Source: Vibrio syngnathi (GTDB lineage Bacteria; Pseudomonadota; Gammaproteobacteria; Enterobacterales; Vibrionaceae). Taken from it: 64,000 bases of DNA. The notes under the pieces are model-generated. The model had not been told where the DNA came from. It made no database searches and saw nothing but the letters and a program-made list of their open reading frames with translations. Below are positions 29,681-51,479 of the stretch, one piece after another. A program made the position numbers and the translations under genes. How positions within the stretch are numbered: position 1 is the first letter of the stretch; each line of letters opens with the position of its first letter. Where the stretch lies: positions 2,914,001 through 2,978,000 of the forward strand of contig NZ_CP017916.1 of the NCBI RefSeq assembly GCF_002119525.1, in the 5' to 3' direction.

Positions 29681-30421
29681 ATGAATGCACTGAACGACCA
29701 ACTCAAAACCCTACGCTTGAGCCATGCAGCGAAAGCATTAGAGCAGCAGCAAGAGCAACTGACCACCTGCGCAGAACTGGACTTCGAGGAAAGGCTAAGC
29801 CTACTTCTGGAAAGCGAGATCTTGAATCGCAATCAGAGCAAAATCCAACGCTTAAAACGACAAGCCAAGCTGAGAGTAGATGCGCAGCCGAGCCAACTCA
29901 TCTATAAGGAGGGACGAAACCTCAATCGTAAACAGATGAGCGAACTTCTGACGGGCAGTTATCTATACAAACACCAGAACGTCTTGGTTACAGGCCCAAC
30001 AGGCGCAGGCAAAACGTATCTTGCCTGCGCACTGGCAACCAGCGCCTGTGACCAACAACAAACGGTGAGATACTACCGATTAACTCGCTTGCTTGACGAC
30101 CTGACCGCTGGTCGTCTGGATGGTAGCTATCAAAAGCAACTCCAATCGCTGACTAAGAAAGCCTTACTGATCCTCGACGACTGGGGGATGGAAAAACTCA
30201 CTCAAGAGTATGCGGGTCACTTATTAGAAGTGCTGGAAGATCGTTATCACAACAGCAGCACAATCGTCATCAGCCAGTTACCTGTAAAGGAGTGGTACAA
30301 CATGATCGGCAACGCCACCGTCGCGGACGCGCTAATGGATCGGCTAGTACACAATAGTCATCGAATAGAACTGGGAGGTGAGTCAATGAGAAAACTGGCG
30401 CAATCCGATCACTTAGAGTAA
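29681..30421 (+). CDS. istB: IstB-like ATP-binding protein of IS21-type element
   Basis: AAA+ helper ATPase that assists IstA in target selection and strand transfer. 246 residues with Walker A GPTGAGKTYLACAL, Walker B LLILDDWGMEKL and the DRYHNSSTIVISQLP sensor segment of IstB/DnaC-like proteins. The ATG at 29681 has AGGAGAAAGG just upstream, and the gene begins 10 bp after the istA stop, as usual. The frame is complete, so this half of the element still looks functional. Confidence 0.95.
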   Translation: MNALNDQLKTLRLSHAAKALEQQQEQLTTCAELDFEERLSLLLESEILNRNQSKIQRLKRQAKLRVDAQPSQLIYKEGRNLNRKQMSELLTGSYLYKHQNVLVTGPTGAGKTYLACALATSACDQQQTVRYYRLTRLLDDLTAGRLDGSYQKQLQSLTKKALLILDDWGMEKLTQEYAGHLLEVLEDRYHNSSTIVISQLPVKEWYNMIGNATVADALMDRLVHNSHRIELGGESMRKLAQSDHLE

Positions 30422-30500
30422 AAATAAGAAGAGAGAAAAACGGCAGGATCAGGTGATCGGAATAAACCGAAACAGCCGATCGCAATCACCGAAATACGCA

Positions 30501-30932
30501 GTGGTAAAACAACAGCAATTTGAATACGCTTATTTGTTTGGTTCGGTATGCCCTGAAAGAGGAATTGGCGAAGCCATAGTGGTTCCTTGGGTTAACAAGG
30601 ACATAATGACAAATCACTTAGAGCAGATATCTAAGGCTACAGAAAAAGGACGTCATGCTGTCGTTATAATGGATGGTGCAGGCTGGCATACCGATGATAT
30701 TGCGAGAGAATTTAATAACGTCAGTACTATTAAGCTTCCTCCCTACTCGCCAGAGCTTAACCCTATAGAGCAAGTTTGGAGTTGGTTGCGACAACATTAT
30801 CTAGCGAATCAAAGTTTCACGGATTATAACGACATTGTTTCCAAGGTTTGTCGCGCTTGGAATGAATTTCTTGAGTGCAAAGATCGTGTCACAAAAATGA
30901 GCAGAAGGGATTGGATAAACCTGATCAGTTAA
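30501..30932 (+). pseudogene. IS630-family transposase, 3' portion (after IS21 interruption)
   Basis: Continues the transposase broken at 27900, reading VVKQQQFEYAYLFGSVCPERG, VVIMDGAGWHTDD and LPPYSPELNPIEQVWSWLRQ to the stop at 30932. The DDE core residues are partly visible: the Asp in IMDGAGWH, and the Glu in ELNPIEQVW. GTGGT at 30501-30505 is the second copy of the IS21 target duplication. No start of its own is likely. Confidence 0.85.
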
Positions 30933-31002
30933 TTTTCCGGATTGGTATAAGTCGGGGAATCTGCGGTTCTACCAATGGCATATATATTAGATTCAGAAAG
31001 TA

Positions 31003-31032
31003 AAAAGGCTCTAGCATTTCTGCTAGAGCCTT
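31003..31032 (-). terminator. Rho-independent terminator of the distal rRNA/tRNA operon
   Basis: A 12-bp perfect stem AAGGCTCTAGCA / TGCTAGAGCCTT with a 4-nt loop is followed by a T run on the minus strand. It lies 6 bp after the tRNA-Trp 3' end and closes the last operon of the array. Confidence 0.92.
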
Positions 31033-31037
31033 AAATA

Positions 31038-31114
<77 letters not shown>

Positions 31115-31149
31115 ATTTTCAGTTTTAAAGAGCTGAAACTCTGAATAAG

Positions 31150-31226
31150 TGGCGGAGTGGACGGGACTCGAACCCGCGACCCCCGGCGTGACAGGCCGGT
31201 ATTCTAACCAACTGAACTACCACTCC
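31150..31226 (-). tRNA. tRNA-Asp (anticodon GTC)
   Basis: Acceptor GGAGTGG pairs with CCACTCC, then GCCA. The anticodon stem-loop CCGGC-CTGTCAC-GCCGG carries GTC. Length is 77 nt with encoded CCA. It lies downstream of the distal 5S gene and is almost certainly cotranscribed with that rRNA operon. Confidence 0.97.
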
Positions 31227-31268
31227 GCAGTGGAATACTTGTCGTCGCTGACAAGTGTTCAAATTTAA

Positions 31269-31387
31269 AGCCTGGCGATGTCCTACTCTCACATGGGGAA
31301 ACCCCACACTACCATCGGCGCTATTGTGTTTCACTTCTGAGTTCGGCATGGAATCAGGTGGGTCCACAATGCTATGGTCGCCAAGCA
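31269..31387 (-). rRNA. rrf: 5S rRNA, operon 1 (distal)
   Basis: About 119 nt; on the minus strand it begins TGCTTGGCGACCATAGC and ends with GTAGGACATCGCCAGGCT, which pair to form helix I. The conserved CCCACCTGATTCC and GAACTCAGAAGTGAAAC blocks are present. tRNA-Asp and tRNA-Trp follow. Ends are estimated from helix I. Confidence 0.95.
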
Positions 31388-31511
31388 AATTTTGTTTAAT
31401 TGACGCATTAGCGACAATTAATAATTCGGAAAACTGATTTAAAAGTATCTCTTCAAACTCATTCAAGGTCTGTCTTTCTATTGAGTCCACAAAACCCCTT
31501 GGGTGTTGTAT

Positions 31512-34402
<2,891 letters not shown>

Positions 34403-34673
34403 ATACAACCCGAAAGGGTTTCTATTTGCTTTCACTTTAAAAAGTGAAGACAAATAAGTGTATGGCAACTAACCAAGGTTTTTGGTTGTCATCAAGAAGG
34501 GTTAATTCTTGATAACTGTTTGCCGGACTCAATTGTGAATCAAACTAACGTTTGATTCGAATACAAGACACTTGAATGTGTTTGTTGTGTTTATCTAATA
34601 AAAGATAAACATTGAGAACTTTTAAATTTGATTTGAATTACTCGTAAGTAATCAAATCAGTCAGCTTTCCAAA

Positions 34674-34685
34674 TTGTTAAAGAGC
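34674..34685 (-). promoter_or_regulatory. boxA antitermination site in the 16S-23S spacer, operon 1
   Basis: On the minus strand GCTCTTTAACAA matches the rrn boxA core bound by NusB/S10. A second boxA in the spacer, before 23S, is usual in rRNA operons. The rest of 34403-34740 holds no gene, only A/T-rich spacer with small hairpins. Confidence 0.8.
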
Positions 34686-34740
34686 TTGATTCAAACTAAT
34701 GAACCATTTTTAAATATTTTCAAAGAAAAACACTTAAAGA

Positions 34741-34816
34741 TGGTGGAGCTATGCGGGATCGAACCGCAGACCTCCTGCGTGCAAGGCAGGCGCTCTCCCA
34801 GCTGAGCTATAGCCCC
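34741..34816 (-). tRNA. tRNA-Ala (anticodon TGC), operon 1 spacer
   Basis: Acceptor GGGGCTA pairs with TAGCTCC (one G-T pair), followed by ACCA. Anticodon loop CTTGCAC carries TGC. 76 nt with encoded CCA. Lies 3' of tRNA-Ile in the 16S-23S spacer. Confidence 0.97.
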
Positions 34817-34837
34817 ATCTTTGTATCTAGTCGATAT

Positions 34838-34914
34838 TGGTGGGTCTGAGTGGACTCGAACCACCGACCTCCCGCTTATCAGGCGAGCGCTCTAACCAGC
34901 TGAGCTACAGACCC
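34838..34914 (-). tRNA. tRNA-Ile (anticodon GAT), operon 1 spacer
   Basis: Acceptor GGGTCTG pairs with CAGACCC, followed by ACCA. The anticodon loop CTGATAA carries GAT. 77 nt with encoded CCA. It lies about 66 bp after the 16S 3' end and 21 bp before tRNA-Ala. Confidence 0.97.
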
Positions 34915-34980
34915 AATATCGTCTCTTTTACTTTCTAAACCTAATCAATCTGTGTGGACACTCATCGTGGTATCTTCGTA

Positions 34981-36535
<1,555 letters not shown>

Positions 36536-36794
36536 AAGATTTTGTGACTCAACGAATACTGACTTCAAAACTAATATTCATGTAAACATGAACATGTAAT
36601 TCTAAAGCTATTACCATTCCAACAGAATGGTAATGAATTGACTGTGCCAAATAACCGAAGTTATTCGTATTGGTCACTCAGTTCATTGAAATCAAGTTTG
36701 TTACCGAAGTAACTGTTATTACGTTCTTTCGAAAAAGAACCAATAACGCTTTGATATTCATCAACGAGTGCCCACACAGATTGATAGGTTTAAA

Positions 36795-36806
36795 TTGTTA
36801 AAGAGC
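36795..36806 (-). promoter_or_regulatory. boxA antitermination site in the 16S leader, operon 1
   Basis: GCTCTTTAACAA on the minus strand, between the promoter (36861-36888) and 16S. It is the leader copy of the antitermination signal. Confidence 0.8.
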
Positions 36807-36860
36807 GTGTTCTCTAAAAAGAGAACGCTTTCAGTGCCTTAGCACTTAAGCAGGACGCGT

Positions 36861-36888
36861 ATAATACGCTTTCCACTTTGAAAGTCAA
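36861..36888 (-). promoter_or_regulatory. rRNA promoter of operon 1
   Basis: On the minus strand TTGACT (36888-36883) and TATTAT (36866-36861) are 16 bp apart, with ACGCGTCC after the -10. It lies about 325 bp before 16S and just downstream of the preceding operon's 5S gene. The same block occurs before operon 2. Confidence 0.8.
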
Positions 36889-36990
36889 CATAAAACTCTA
36901 AGAAAACTTAGAATTCTATGGTGACTTGTCTATTTAATAGACAAAGTCGAACTTTTGTCTTCACTTTTAAAAAAGTGAAAATAAATTTGG

Positions 36991-37109
36991 AGCCTGGCGA
37001 TGTCCTACTCTCACATGGGGAAACCCCACACTACCATCGGCGCTATTGTGTTTCACTTCTGAGTTCGGCATGGAATCAGGTGGGTCCACAATGCTATGGT
37101 CGCCAAGCA
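36991..37109 (-). rRNA. rrf: 5S rRNA, operon 2 (middle)
   Basis: Same 119-nt sequence as the operon 1 copy. No tRNA follows it; after about 100 bp comes the promoter of operon 1. Small inverted repeats lie between (36918-36985), but none has a strong T tract. Confidence 0.95.
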
Positions 37110-37231
37110 AATTTTGTTTAATTGACGCATTAGCGACAATTAATAATTCGGAAAACTGATTTAAAAGTCTCTTCAAACGCATTCAAGGTCTGTCTTTCTA
37201 TTGAGTCCACAAAACCCCTTGGGTGTTGTAT

Positions 37232-40123
<2,892 letters not shown>

Positions 40124-40407
40124 ATACAACCCGAAAGGGTTTCTATTTGCTTTCACTTTAAAAAGTGAAGACAAATAAGTGTATGGCAACTAACCAAGGT
40201 TTTTGGTTGTCATCAAGAAGGGTTAATTCTTGATAACTGTTTGCCGGACTCAATTGTGAATCAAACTAACGTTTGATTCGAATACAAGACACTTGAATGT
40301 GTTTGTTGTGTCTATACCGTTCTTATTAACTAAGAGCAGATAAACATTGAGAACTTTTAAATTTGATTGAATTACTCGTAAGTAAATCAATCAGTCAGCT
40401 TTCCAAA

Positions 40408-40419
40408 TTGTTAAAGAGC
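40408..40419 (-). promoter_or_regulatory. boxA antitermination site in the 16S-23S spacer, operon 2
   Basis: GCTCTTTAACAA on the minus strand between tRNA-Val and 23S. The remaining 40124-40541 spacer holds no gene that I can see. Confidence 0.8.
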
Positions 40420-40541
40420 ATGAGACTTTAAGAACCAGTGTTCTAAAATTCACATTTTCTAAAGACTCTCAGGGTCAAATACACCAACCAACGACAAAAG
40501 AAGTGGTTTGGATATGTATATAACCAAGAATTTTTAGAGAA

Positions 40542-40617
40542 TGGTGGGCGATACCGGGCTCGAACCAGTGACCCCCTGCTTGTAAGGCAGGTGCTCTCCC
40601 AACTGAGCTAATCGCCC
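40542..40617 (-). tRNA. tRNA-Val (anticodon TAC), operon 2 spacer
   Basis: Acceptor GGGCGAT pairs with ATCGCCC, followed by ACCA. Anticodon loop CTTACAA carries TAC. 76 nt with encoded CCA. It is the last of three tRNAs in this spacer. Confidence 0.97.
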
Positions 40618-40687
40618 ACGATAGTTTCTTTTGTCTTCACTTTTAATAAAAGTGAAAATAAAAGCCATCCTTTACGCGGAGAAAGAA

Positions 40688-40763
40688 TGGTGGGTCGTGC
40701 AGGATTCGAACCTGCGACCAATTGATTAAAAGTCAACTGCTCTACCAACTGAGCTAACGACCC
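40688..40763 (-). tRNA. tRNA-Lys (anticodon TTT), operon 2 spacer
   Basis: Acceptor GGGTCGT pairs with ACGACCC, followed by ACCA. Anticodon loop CTTTTAA carries TTT. 76 nt with encoded CCA. It lies between tRNA-Glu (2 bp away) and tRNA-Val. Confidence 0.97.
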
Positions 40764-40765
40764 AA

Positions 40766-40841
40766 TGGTATCCCGTAGGGGAGTCGAACCCCTGTTACCG
40801 CCGTGAAAGGGCGGTGTCCTAGGCCTCTAGACGAACGGGAC
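40766..40841 (-). tRNA. tRNA-Glu (anticodon TTC), operon 2 spacer
   Basis: Acceptor GTCCCGT pairs with ACGGGAT (one G-T pair), followed by ACCA. Anticodon loop CTTTCAC carries TTC. 76 nt with encoded CCA. It is the first tRNA after 16S in the middle operon. Confidence 0.97.
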
Positions 40842-40961
40842 ACTGCAATTTATCTCCACTTTAAAAGTAGAAACAAACTTCGAAGAACTTGGGAGTTCTT
40901 CATCTCTTTGCTTTTCTAAACCTAATCAATCTGTGTGGACACTCATCGTGGTATCTTCGTA

Positions 40962-42516
<1,555 letters not shown>

Positions 42517-42761
42517 AAGATTTTGTGACTCAACGAATACTGACTTCAAAACTATTCTTTATAAATAAAGAGTGTAATTTTAAAGCTATTACCATTCCAA
42601 CAGAATGGTAATGAATTGACTGTGCCGAATAACTACAAGTAGTTAAACGTATTGGTCACTCAGTTCATTGAAATCAAGTTTGTTACCGAAGTAACTGCCA
42701 TTCCTAAGAATGACGTTTTGATATTCATCAACGAGTGCCCACACAGATTGATAGGTTTAAA

Positions 42762-42773
42762 TTGTTAAAGAGC
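42762..42773 (-). promoter_or_regulatory. boxA antitermination site in the 16S leader, operon 2
   Basis: GCTCTTTAACAA on the minus strand between the promoter at 42828-42855 and 16S. Confidence 0.8.
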
Positions 42774-42827
42774 TTGTTCTCTAAAAAGAGAACGCTTTCA
42801 GTGTCTTAGCACTTAAGCAGGACGCGT

Positions 42828-42855
42828 ATAATACGCTTTCCACTTTGAAAGTCAA
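42828..42855 (-). promoter_or_regulatory. rRNA promoter of operon 2
   Basis: On the minus strand TTGACT (42855-42850) and TATTAT (42833-42828) are 16 bp apart, followed by ACGCGTCC. It is identical in its key elements to the operon 1 promoter. Confidence 0.8.
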
Positions 42856-42957
42856 CATAAAACTCTAAGAAAACTTAGAATCCTATGGTGACTTGTCTAT
42901 TAAATAGACAAAGTCGAACTTTTGTCTTCACTTTTAAAAAAGTGAAAATAAATTTGG

Positions 42958-43076
42958 AGCCTGGCGATGTCCTACTCTCACATGGGGAAGCCCCACACTA
43001 CCATCGGCGCTATTGTGTTTCACTTCTGAGTTCGGCATGGAATCAGGTGGGTCCACAATGCTATGGTCGCCAAGCA
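42958..43076 (-). rRNA. rrf: 5S rRNA, operon 3 (proximal)
   Basis: 119 nt; one difference from the other two copies is seen (GGGGAAGCCCC at about 42985, where they have GGGGAAACCCC, plus strand). Followed at about 100 bp by the promoter of operon 2. Confidence 0.95.
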
Positions 43077-43200
43077 AATTTTGTTTAATTGACGCATTAG
43101 CGACAATTAATAATTCGGAAAACTGATTTAAAAGTATCTCTTCAAACTCATTCAAGGTCTGTCTTTCTATTGAGTCCACAAAACCCCTTGGGTGTTGTAT

Positions 43201-46092
<2,892 letters not shown>

Positions 46093-46444
46093 ATACAACC
46101 CGAAAGGGTTTCTATTTGCTTTCACTTTAAAAATTGAAGACAAATAAGCGTATGGCAACTAACCAAGGTTTTTGGTTGTCATCAAGAAGGGTTAATTCTC
46201 AATGACTGTTTGCCGGACTCAATTTACTTTTTGTTTCCACTTTTTAATAAAAAGTAGAATCAAAAAATGAACAATCATTTCTGATCATTCGAATACAAGA
46301 CACTTGAATGTGTTTGTTGTGTTTACCTAATGAAAGATAAACATTGAGAACTTTTAAATTTGATTAACTTAATCACAGCCTTGGCCGTTTTGTTTTACTT
46401 GTTAAAAAGTAAAAATAATTAAGCTAATCAGTCAGCTTTCCAAA

Positions 46445-46456
46445 TTGTTAAAGAGC
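46445..46456 (-). promoter_or_regulatory. boxA antitermination site in the 16S-23S spacer, operon 3
   Basis: GCTCTTTAACAA on the minus strand. The 46093-46511 spacer is longer than in operon 1, with extra A/T-rich hairpins (for example 46225-46268), and holds no gene. Confidence 0.8.
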
Positions 46457-46511
46457 TTGATTCAAACTAATGAACCATTTTTAAATATTTTCAAAGAAAA
46501 ACACTTAAAGA

Positions 46512-46587
46512 TGGTGGAGCTATGCGGGATCGAACCGCAGACCTCCTGCGTGCAAGGCAGGCGCTCTCCCAGCTGAGCTATAGCCCC
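46512..46587 (-). tRNA. tRNA-Ala (anticodon TGC), operon 3 spacer
   Basis: Identical to the operon 1 tRNA-Ala: loop CTTGCAC with TGC, 76 nt, encoded CCA. Confidence 0.97.
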
Positions 46588-46608
46588 ATCTTTGTATCTA
46601 GTCGATAT

Positions 46609-46685
46609 TGGTGGGTCTGAGTGGACTCGAACCACCGACCTCCCGCTTATCAGGCGAGCGCTCTAACCAGCTGAGCTACAGACCC
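46609..46685 (-). tRNA. tRNA-Ile (anticodon GAT), operon 3 spacer
   Basis: Identical to the operon 1 tRNA-Ile: loop CTGATAA with GAT, 77 nt, encoded CCA. Confidence 0.97.
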
Positions 46686-46751
46686 AATATCGTCTCTTTT
46701 ACTTTCTAAACCTAATCAATCTGTGTGGACACTCATCGTGGTATCTTCGTA

Positions 46752-48306
<1,555 letters not shown>

Positions 48307-48568
48307 AAGATTTTGTGACTCAACGAATACTGACTTCAAAACTACAAAAAGTAATTCTAAAGCTATTATCTTTCCAACAGAAAGATAATGAATTGACTGT
48401 GCCAAATACTTTCTTTCTACAAGAGAAAGTAGTTATTCGTATTGGTCACTCAGTTCATTGAAACCAAAGTTGATTCCGAGGAATCTGTTTTACTTCTCTT
48501 TATAAAAAGGGAAGATAAAACGTTTTGATATTCATCAACGAGTGCCCACACAGATTGATAGGTTTAAA

Positions 48569-48580
48569 TTGTTAAAGAGC
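48569..48580 (-). promoter_or_regulatory. boxA antitermination site in the 16S leader, operon 3
   Basis: GCTCTTTAACAA on the minus strand, 30-40 bp after the downstream promoter P2. Confidence 0.8.
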
Positions 48581-48621
48581 TTCTCTTCGTTGTGACTTAC
48601 ATCACTTCGGAAGAGGCGGCT

Positions 48622-48649
48622 ATTCTAGCGTTTTAATTCTCAGTGTCAA
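48622..48649 (-). promoter_or_regulatory. rRNA promoter P2 of operon 3
   Basis: On the minus strand TTGACA (48649-48644) and TAGAAT (48627-48622) are 16 bp apart, followed by the GC-rich discriminator AGCCGCCTC typical of stringently controlled rRNA promoters. Confidence 0.82.
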
Positions 48650-48769
48650 ACACTTTTGAAAATTAATTTCTACTTTCTAAAAGTAGAAGCGAATTATCGC
48701 TTAAAGCTAGTTGCCTTACTAACATTCTTCGCTGAAGCCTTGTGGCGTCTACCGTGTCAGTGAGGCGGC

Positions 48770-48797
48770 ATTATAGAGATGTTCCTCACATTGGCAA
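48770..48797 (-). promoter_or_regulatory. rRNA promoter P1 of operon 3
   Basis: On the minus strand TTGCCA (48797-48792) and TATAAT (48775-48770) are 16 bp apart, followed by GCCGCCTC. An A/T-rich stretch upstream (48800-48900) could act as UP element or Fis-binding region. Nothing else is seen between here and the cysH terminator. Confidence 0.82.
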
Positions 48798-48942
48798 GTG
48801 TTTATTGCCGAAAATTGCAAAAATAACGGTTAGATGATGGATAAACACCCAAAGCCTTATTTATGCAAGTTTAACTACAAAGTACCAACATAATAACCAC
48901 AGACTTATCCACAATCGCTTTAATTTTATCCCCTAGAAACTA

Positions 48943-48968
48943 AAAAAGCTGCCTTAAGGCAGCTTTTT
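48943..48968 (-). terminator. Rho-independent terminator of cysJIH
   Basis: A 12-bp perfect palindromic stem AAAAGCTGCCTT / AAGGCAGCTTTT with T tract on the minus strand, 15 bp after the cysH stop codon. It separates cysH from the rRNA promoters. Confidence 0.88.
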
Positions 48969-48982
48969 AAATGGCAATGAGT

Positions 48983-49759
48983 CTAAATCCCAGAACCATA
49001 TTGCTCTCCATCGTCTTCATGGAGGCCACATTCTCGTTTCAGACCATTGAAACGGGTTTCTTCTTCAGTCATACCCGGTTCCCATTTCTTAGTCGTATGA
49101 GTATCTCCAACAGAAAGGTACCCCTGTTCGCGAAGTGGGTGGTAACTAAGGCCATGCTCTTCCAAGTAATAGTGAACATCTTTATTTGTCCAATCTATTA
49201 CTGGCAAGAACTTAAACACACCATTTTGGATAGATAAGATCGGCAAGTTTGCGCGCGATTGAGATTGCTCTCTTCGCAACCCTGAAAACCAAGTGCCAGC
49301 CTCTAGTTCATCCAGCGCTCTTCTCATCGGTTCAACTTTATTGAGTTTGTTGTACTTCTCTATCCCTTCTATACCTTGATCCCAAAGTTTACCATATTGC
49401 GCTTCTTGCCAATTAGAGCTCTGTTGTGCGCGAAAGACTTGAAGGTTTAGAGTCAACTTCTGACTTAACTCATCTATAAAGCGATACGTTTCTGGGAATA
49501 GGTACCCGGTGTCTGTCAGAATAACTGGAATATCGGGTTTGGCTTGAGTCACTAAGTGCAGCATCAATGCTGCTTGAATTCCGAAACTAGAAGACACCAC
49601 ATGTGTTCCTTCTAAGTTTTCTAGAGCCCACTTCACTCTTTCTAATGCAGATAGCTGTTCTAACTCAGCATTAATTTGTCCAAGACGAAGTATCTGCTCC
49701 GTCTTAGTCAATGCGAGTAGCTCTGCTAACTTCAATTTTGAAGCGACAGAATTATGCAT
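48983..49759 (-). CDS. cysH: Phosphoadenylyl-sulfate (PAPS) reductase CysH
   Basis: Reduces PAPS to sulfite with thioredoxin. The 258 residues have the PAPS-reductase core: [17 protein letters not shown] (PP-loop), [27 protein letters not shown], and the C-terminal catalytic Cys in [10 protein letters not shown]. There is no iron-sulfur four-cysteine set, so it is the PAPS (not APS) type. The start overlaps the end of cysI by 8 bp, indicating an operon. Confidence 0.97.
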   Translation of the reverse strand: MHNSVASKLKLAELLALTKTEQILRLGQINAELEQLSALERVKWALENLEGTHVVSSSFGIQAALMLHLVTQAKPDIPVILTDTGYLFPETYRFIDELSQKLTLNLQVFRAQQSSNWQEAQYGKLWDQGIEGIEKYNKLNKVEPMRRALDELEAGTWFSGLRREQSQSRANLPILSIQNGVFKFLPVIDWTNKDVHYYLEEHGLSYHPLREQGYLSVGDTHTTKKWEPGMTEEETRFNGLKRECGLHEDDGEQYGSGI

Positions 49760-51479
49760 GCAGATCCCTCTTTGAAATGATCACCTCTTCGATGATTCCA
49801 GCTCGGATTGTAAAATCACCGAACCCTTCATTTTCCGAACGTTCCGTAGCCCAACGCCCCACCAGCGAATCAATCTCTTCTAAAATCTGAGCTGACGTGA
49901 TGTTCTCTTTATACATCTTAGGAATACGAGTTCCGGCTTTGTTGCCACCTAAGTGCATGTTGTAACGCCCTGGCGCCTTACCGACTAAACCCAGTTCAGC
50001 CAACATTGCACGACCACAGCCGTTTGGACAGCCTGTAATACGAAGGATGATATTATCTTCTTCTGGTAAACCGTGTTTCTTCAGAATGTCTTCAACATCC
50101 GTTACAAACTCAGGAAGAAAACGTTCGGCTTCTGCCATTGCTAACGGACATGTTGGGAATGCCACACACGCCATTGAGTTCTTGCGCTGTTCTGAAACGG
50201 CATCATCCATCAGACCGTATTGACGTGCCAGCTTTTCAATTTGTGCCTTTTGGCTCTTAGGTACACCTGCAACAATGAGATTTTGGTTCGCTGTCATGCG
50301 GAAGTCACCTTTGTGGATCTTCGCTATTTCAGCAACACCTGTTTTCAGCGCTTTACCCGGAAAATCAAGTAAACGACCATTTTCGATGAATAACGCTAAG
50401 TGGTGCTTACCATCAATGCCTTCCGCCCAACCGATACGGTCGCCACGGCCAGTAAACTCATAAGGACGACTTTCAGCAAACTCAACGCCTGCACGTTTTT
50501 CTACTTCTGCTTTGAATACATCAATACCAACACGGTCTAGTGTGTATTTGGTTTTGGCATTCTTACGGTTCGAACGGTTGCCCCAGTCACGTTGTGTCGT
50601 CACAACAGCTGCCGCTACATCTAACGTTTTCTCTAATGGCACAAAACCGAAATCATCAGCTTTACGTGCATAAGTAGAAGTATCGCCGTGCGTCATTGCA
50701 AGGCCACCGCCCACTAATACGTTAAAGCCCATCAGCTTTCCGTCTTTAGCAATCGCGATAAAGTTAAGATCGTTAGCATGGACATCTACGTCATTTTGCG
50801 GAGGAATTACAACCGTCGTCTTGAACTTACGTGGTAAGTAGTTACTACCTAAGATAGGTTCTTCATCCGTTGTTGCTAGCTTTTCACCATCTAACCAGAT
50901 CTCAGCATAAGCACGAGTCTTAGGTAATAGGTGTTCACTGATCTTTTTCGCCCACTCGTAAGCTTCTTGGTGAAGCTCAGACTCAACCGGGTTTGTCGTA
51001 CACAAAACATTTCGGTTTACGTCACCCGCAGTAGCGATTGAATCTATACCAATACTGTTTAGCGTTTGGTGCATTAACTTAATGTTCGGCTTCAATACAC
51101 CATGGAACTGGAAGGTTTGACGCGTTGTTAGACGGATAGAACCATAAGAGGTGCTTTCATCTGCGAATTTATCAATCGCTAACCATTGCTTAGGAGTGAT
51201 GATGCCGCCAGGCATACGCGCACGAAGCATTACGTTATGTAAAGGTTCTAGCTTTTGCTTGGTACGTTCATTACGAATATCACGGTCGTCTTGTTGGTAC
51301 ATACCGTGGAAGCGGATCAACTGAAAGTTATCTGCGGTAAAACCACCAGTGATACGGTCTTGAAGATCTTGTTCAATCGTACCGCGAAGGTTTTTACTTT
51401 CACGCTTCAGACGTTCATTGTCAGCCAAAGGTCCCAGTACTTGACCTAGCACTTCTTGCTCTATTACTTGCTTGCTCAT
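49752..51479 (-). CDS. cysI: Sulfite reductase hemoprotein CysI
   Basis: Beta subunit of NADPH sulfite reductase, which makes sulfide from sulfite at a siroheme/[4Fe-4S] centre. The four ligand cysteines are in [10 protein letters not shown] (near residue 433) and CPNGCGRAM (near 478). Substrate and siroheme arginines lie in [14 protein letters not shown]. 575 residues is normal. It overlaps cysJ by a shared ATG/TAA base and cysH by 8 bp. Confidence 0.98.
   Translation of the reverse strand: MSKQVIEQEVLGQVLGPLADNERLKRESKNLRGTIEQDLQDRITGGFTADNFQLIRFHGMYQQDDRDIRNERTKQKLEPLHNVMLRARMPGGIITPKQWLAIDKFADESTSYGSIRLTTRQTFQFHGVLKPNIKLMHQTLNSIGIDSIATAGDVNRNVLCTTNPVESELHQEAYEWAKKISEHLLPKTRAYAEIWLDGEKLATTDEEPILGSNYLPRKFKTTVVIPPQNDVDVHANDLNFIAIAKDGKLMGFNVLVGGGLAMTHGDTSTYARKADDFGFVPLEKTLDVAAAVVTTQRDWGNRSNRKNAKTKYTLDRVGIDVFKAEVEKRAGVEFAESRPYEFTGRGDRIGWAEGIDGKHHLALFIENGRLLDFPGKALKTGVAEIAKIHKGDFRMTANQNLIVAGVPKSQKAQIEKLARQYGLMDDAVSEQRKNSMACVAFPTCPLAMAEAERFLPEFVTDVEDILKKHGLPEEDNIILRITGCPNGCGRAMLAELGLVGKAPGRYNMHLGGNKAGTRIPKMYKENITSAQILEEIDSLVGRWATERSENEGFGDFTIRAGIIEEVIISKRDLHA

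Larger units (their letters stand above)
27901..30500 (+). mobile_element. IS21-family insertion sequence, 2,600 bp, with istA disrupted
   Basis: The element has TG...CA ends with imperfect terminal inverted repeats: TGCATATTTCGGAG on the left and TGCGTATTTCGGTG as the reverse complement of the right end. It is flanked by 5-bp GTGGT repeats. The left subterminal region repeats TTATCCGATCAC and ATTTCGG motifs, as expected for IS21 transposase-binding sites. Inside lie istA (broken) and istB (intact) in the usual order. It is inserted in an IS630-type transposase gene. Because istA has an amber codon and a frameshift, the copy is probably immobile unless helped in trans. Confidence 0.9.

Noticed and set aside
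36918..36985. Inverted repeats between operon 2 5S and operon 1 promoter as terminator
   Set aside because: The stems (ACTTTTGTCTTC-type and TGTCTA/TAGACA) lack a T tract in the right place, so I do not call a terminator.
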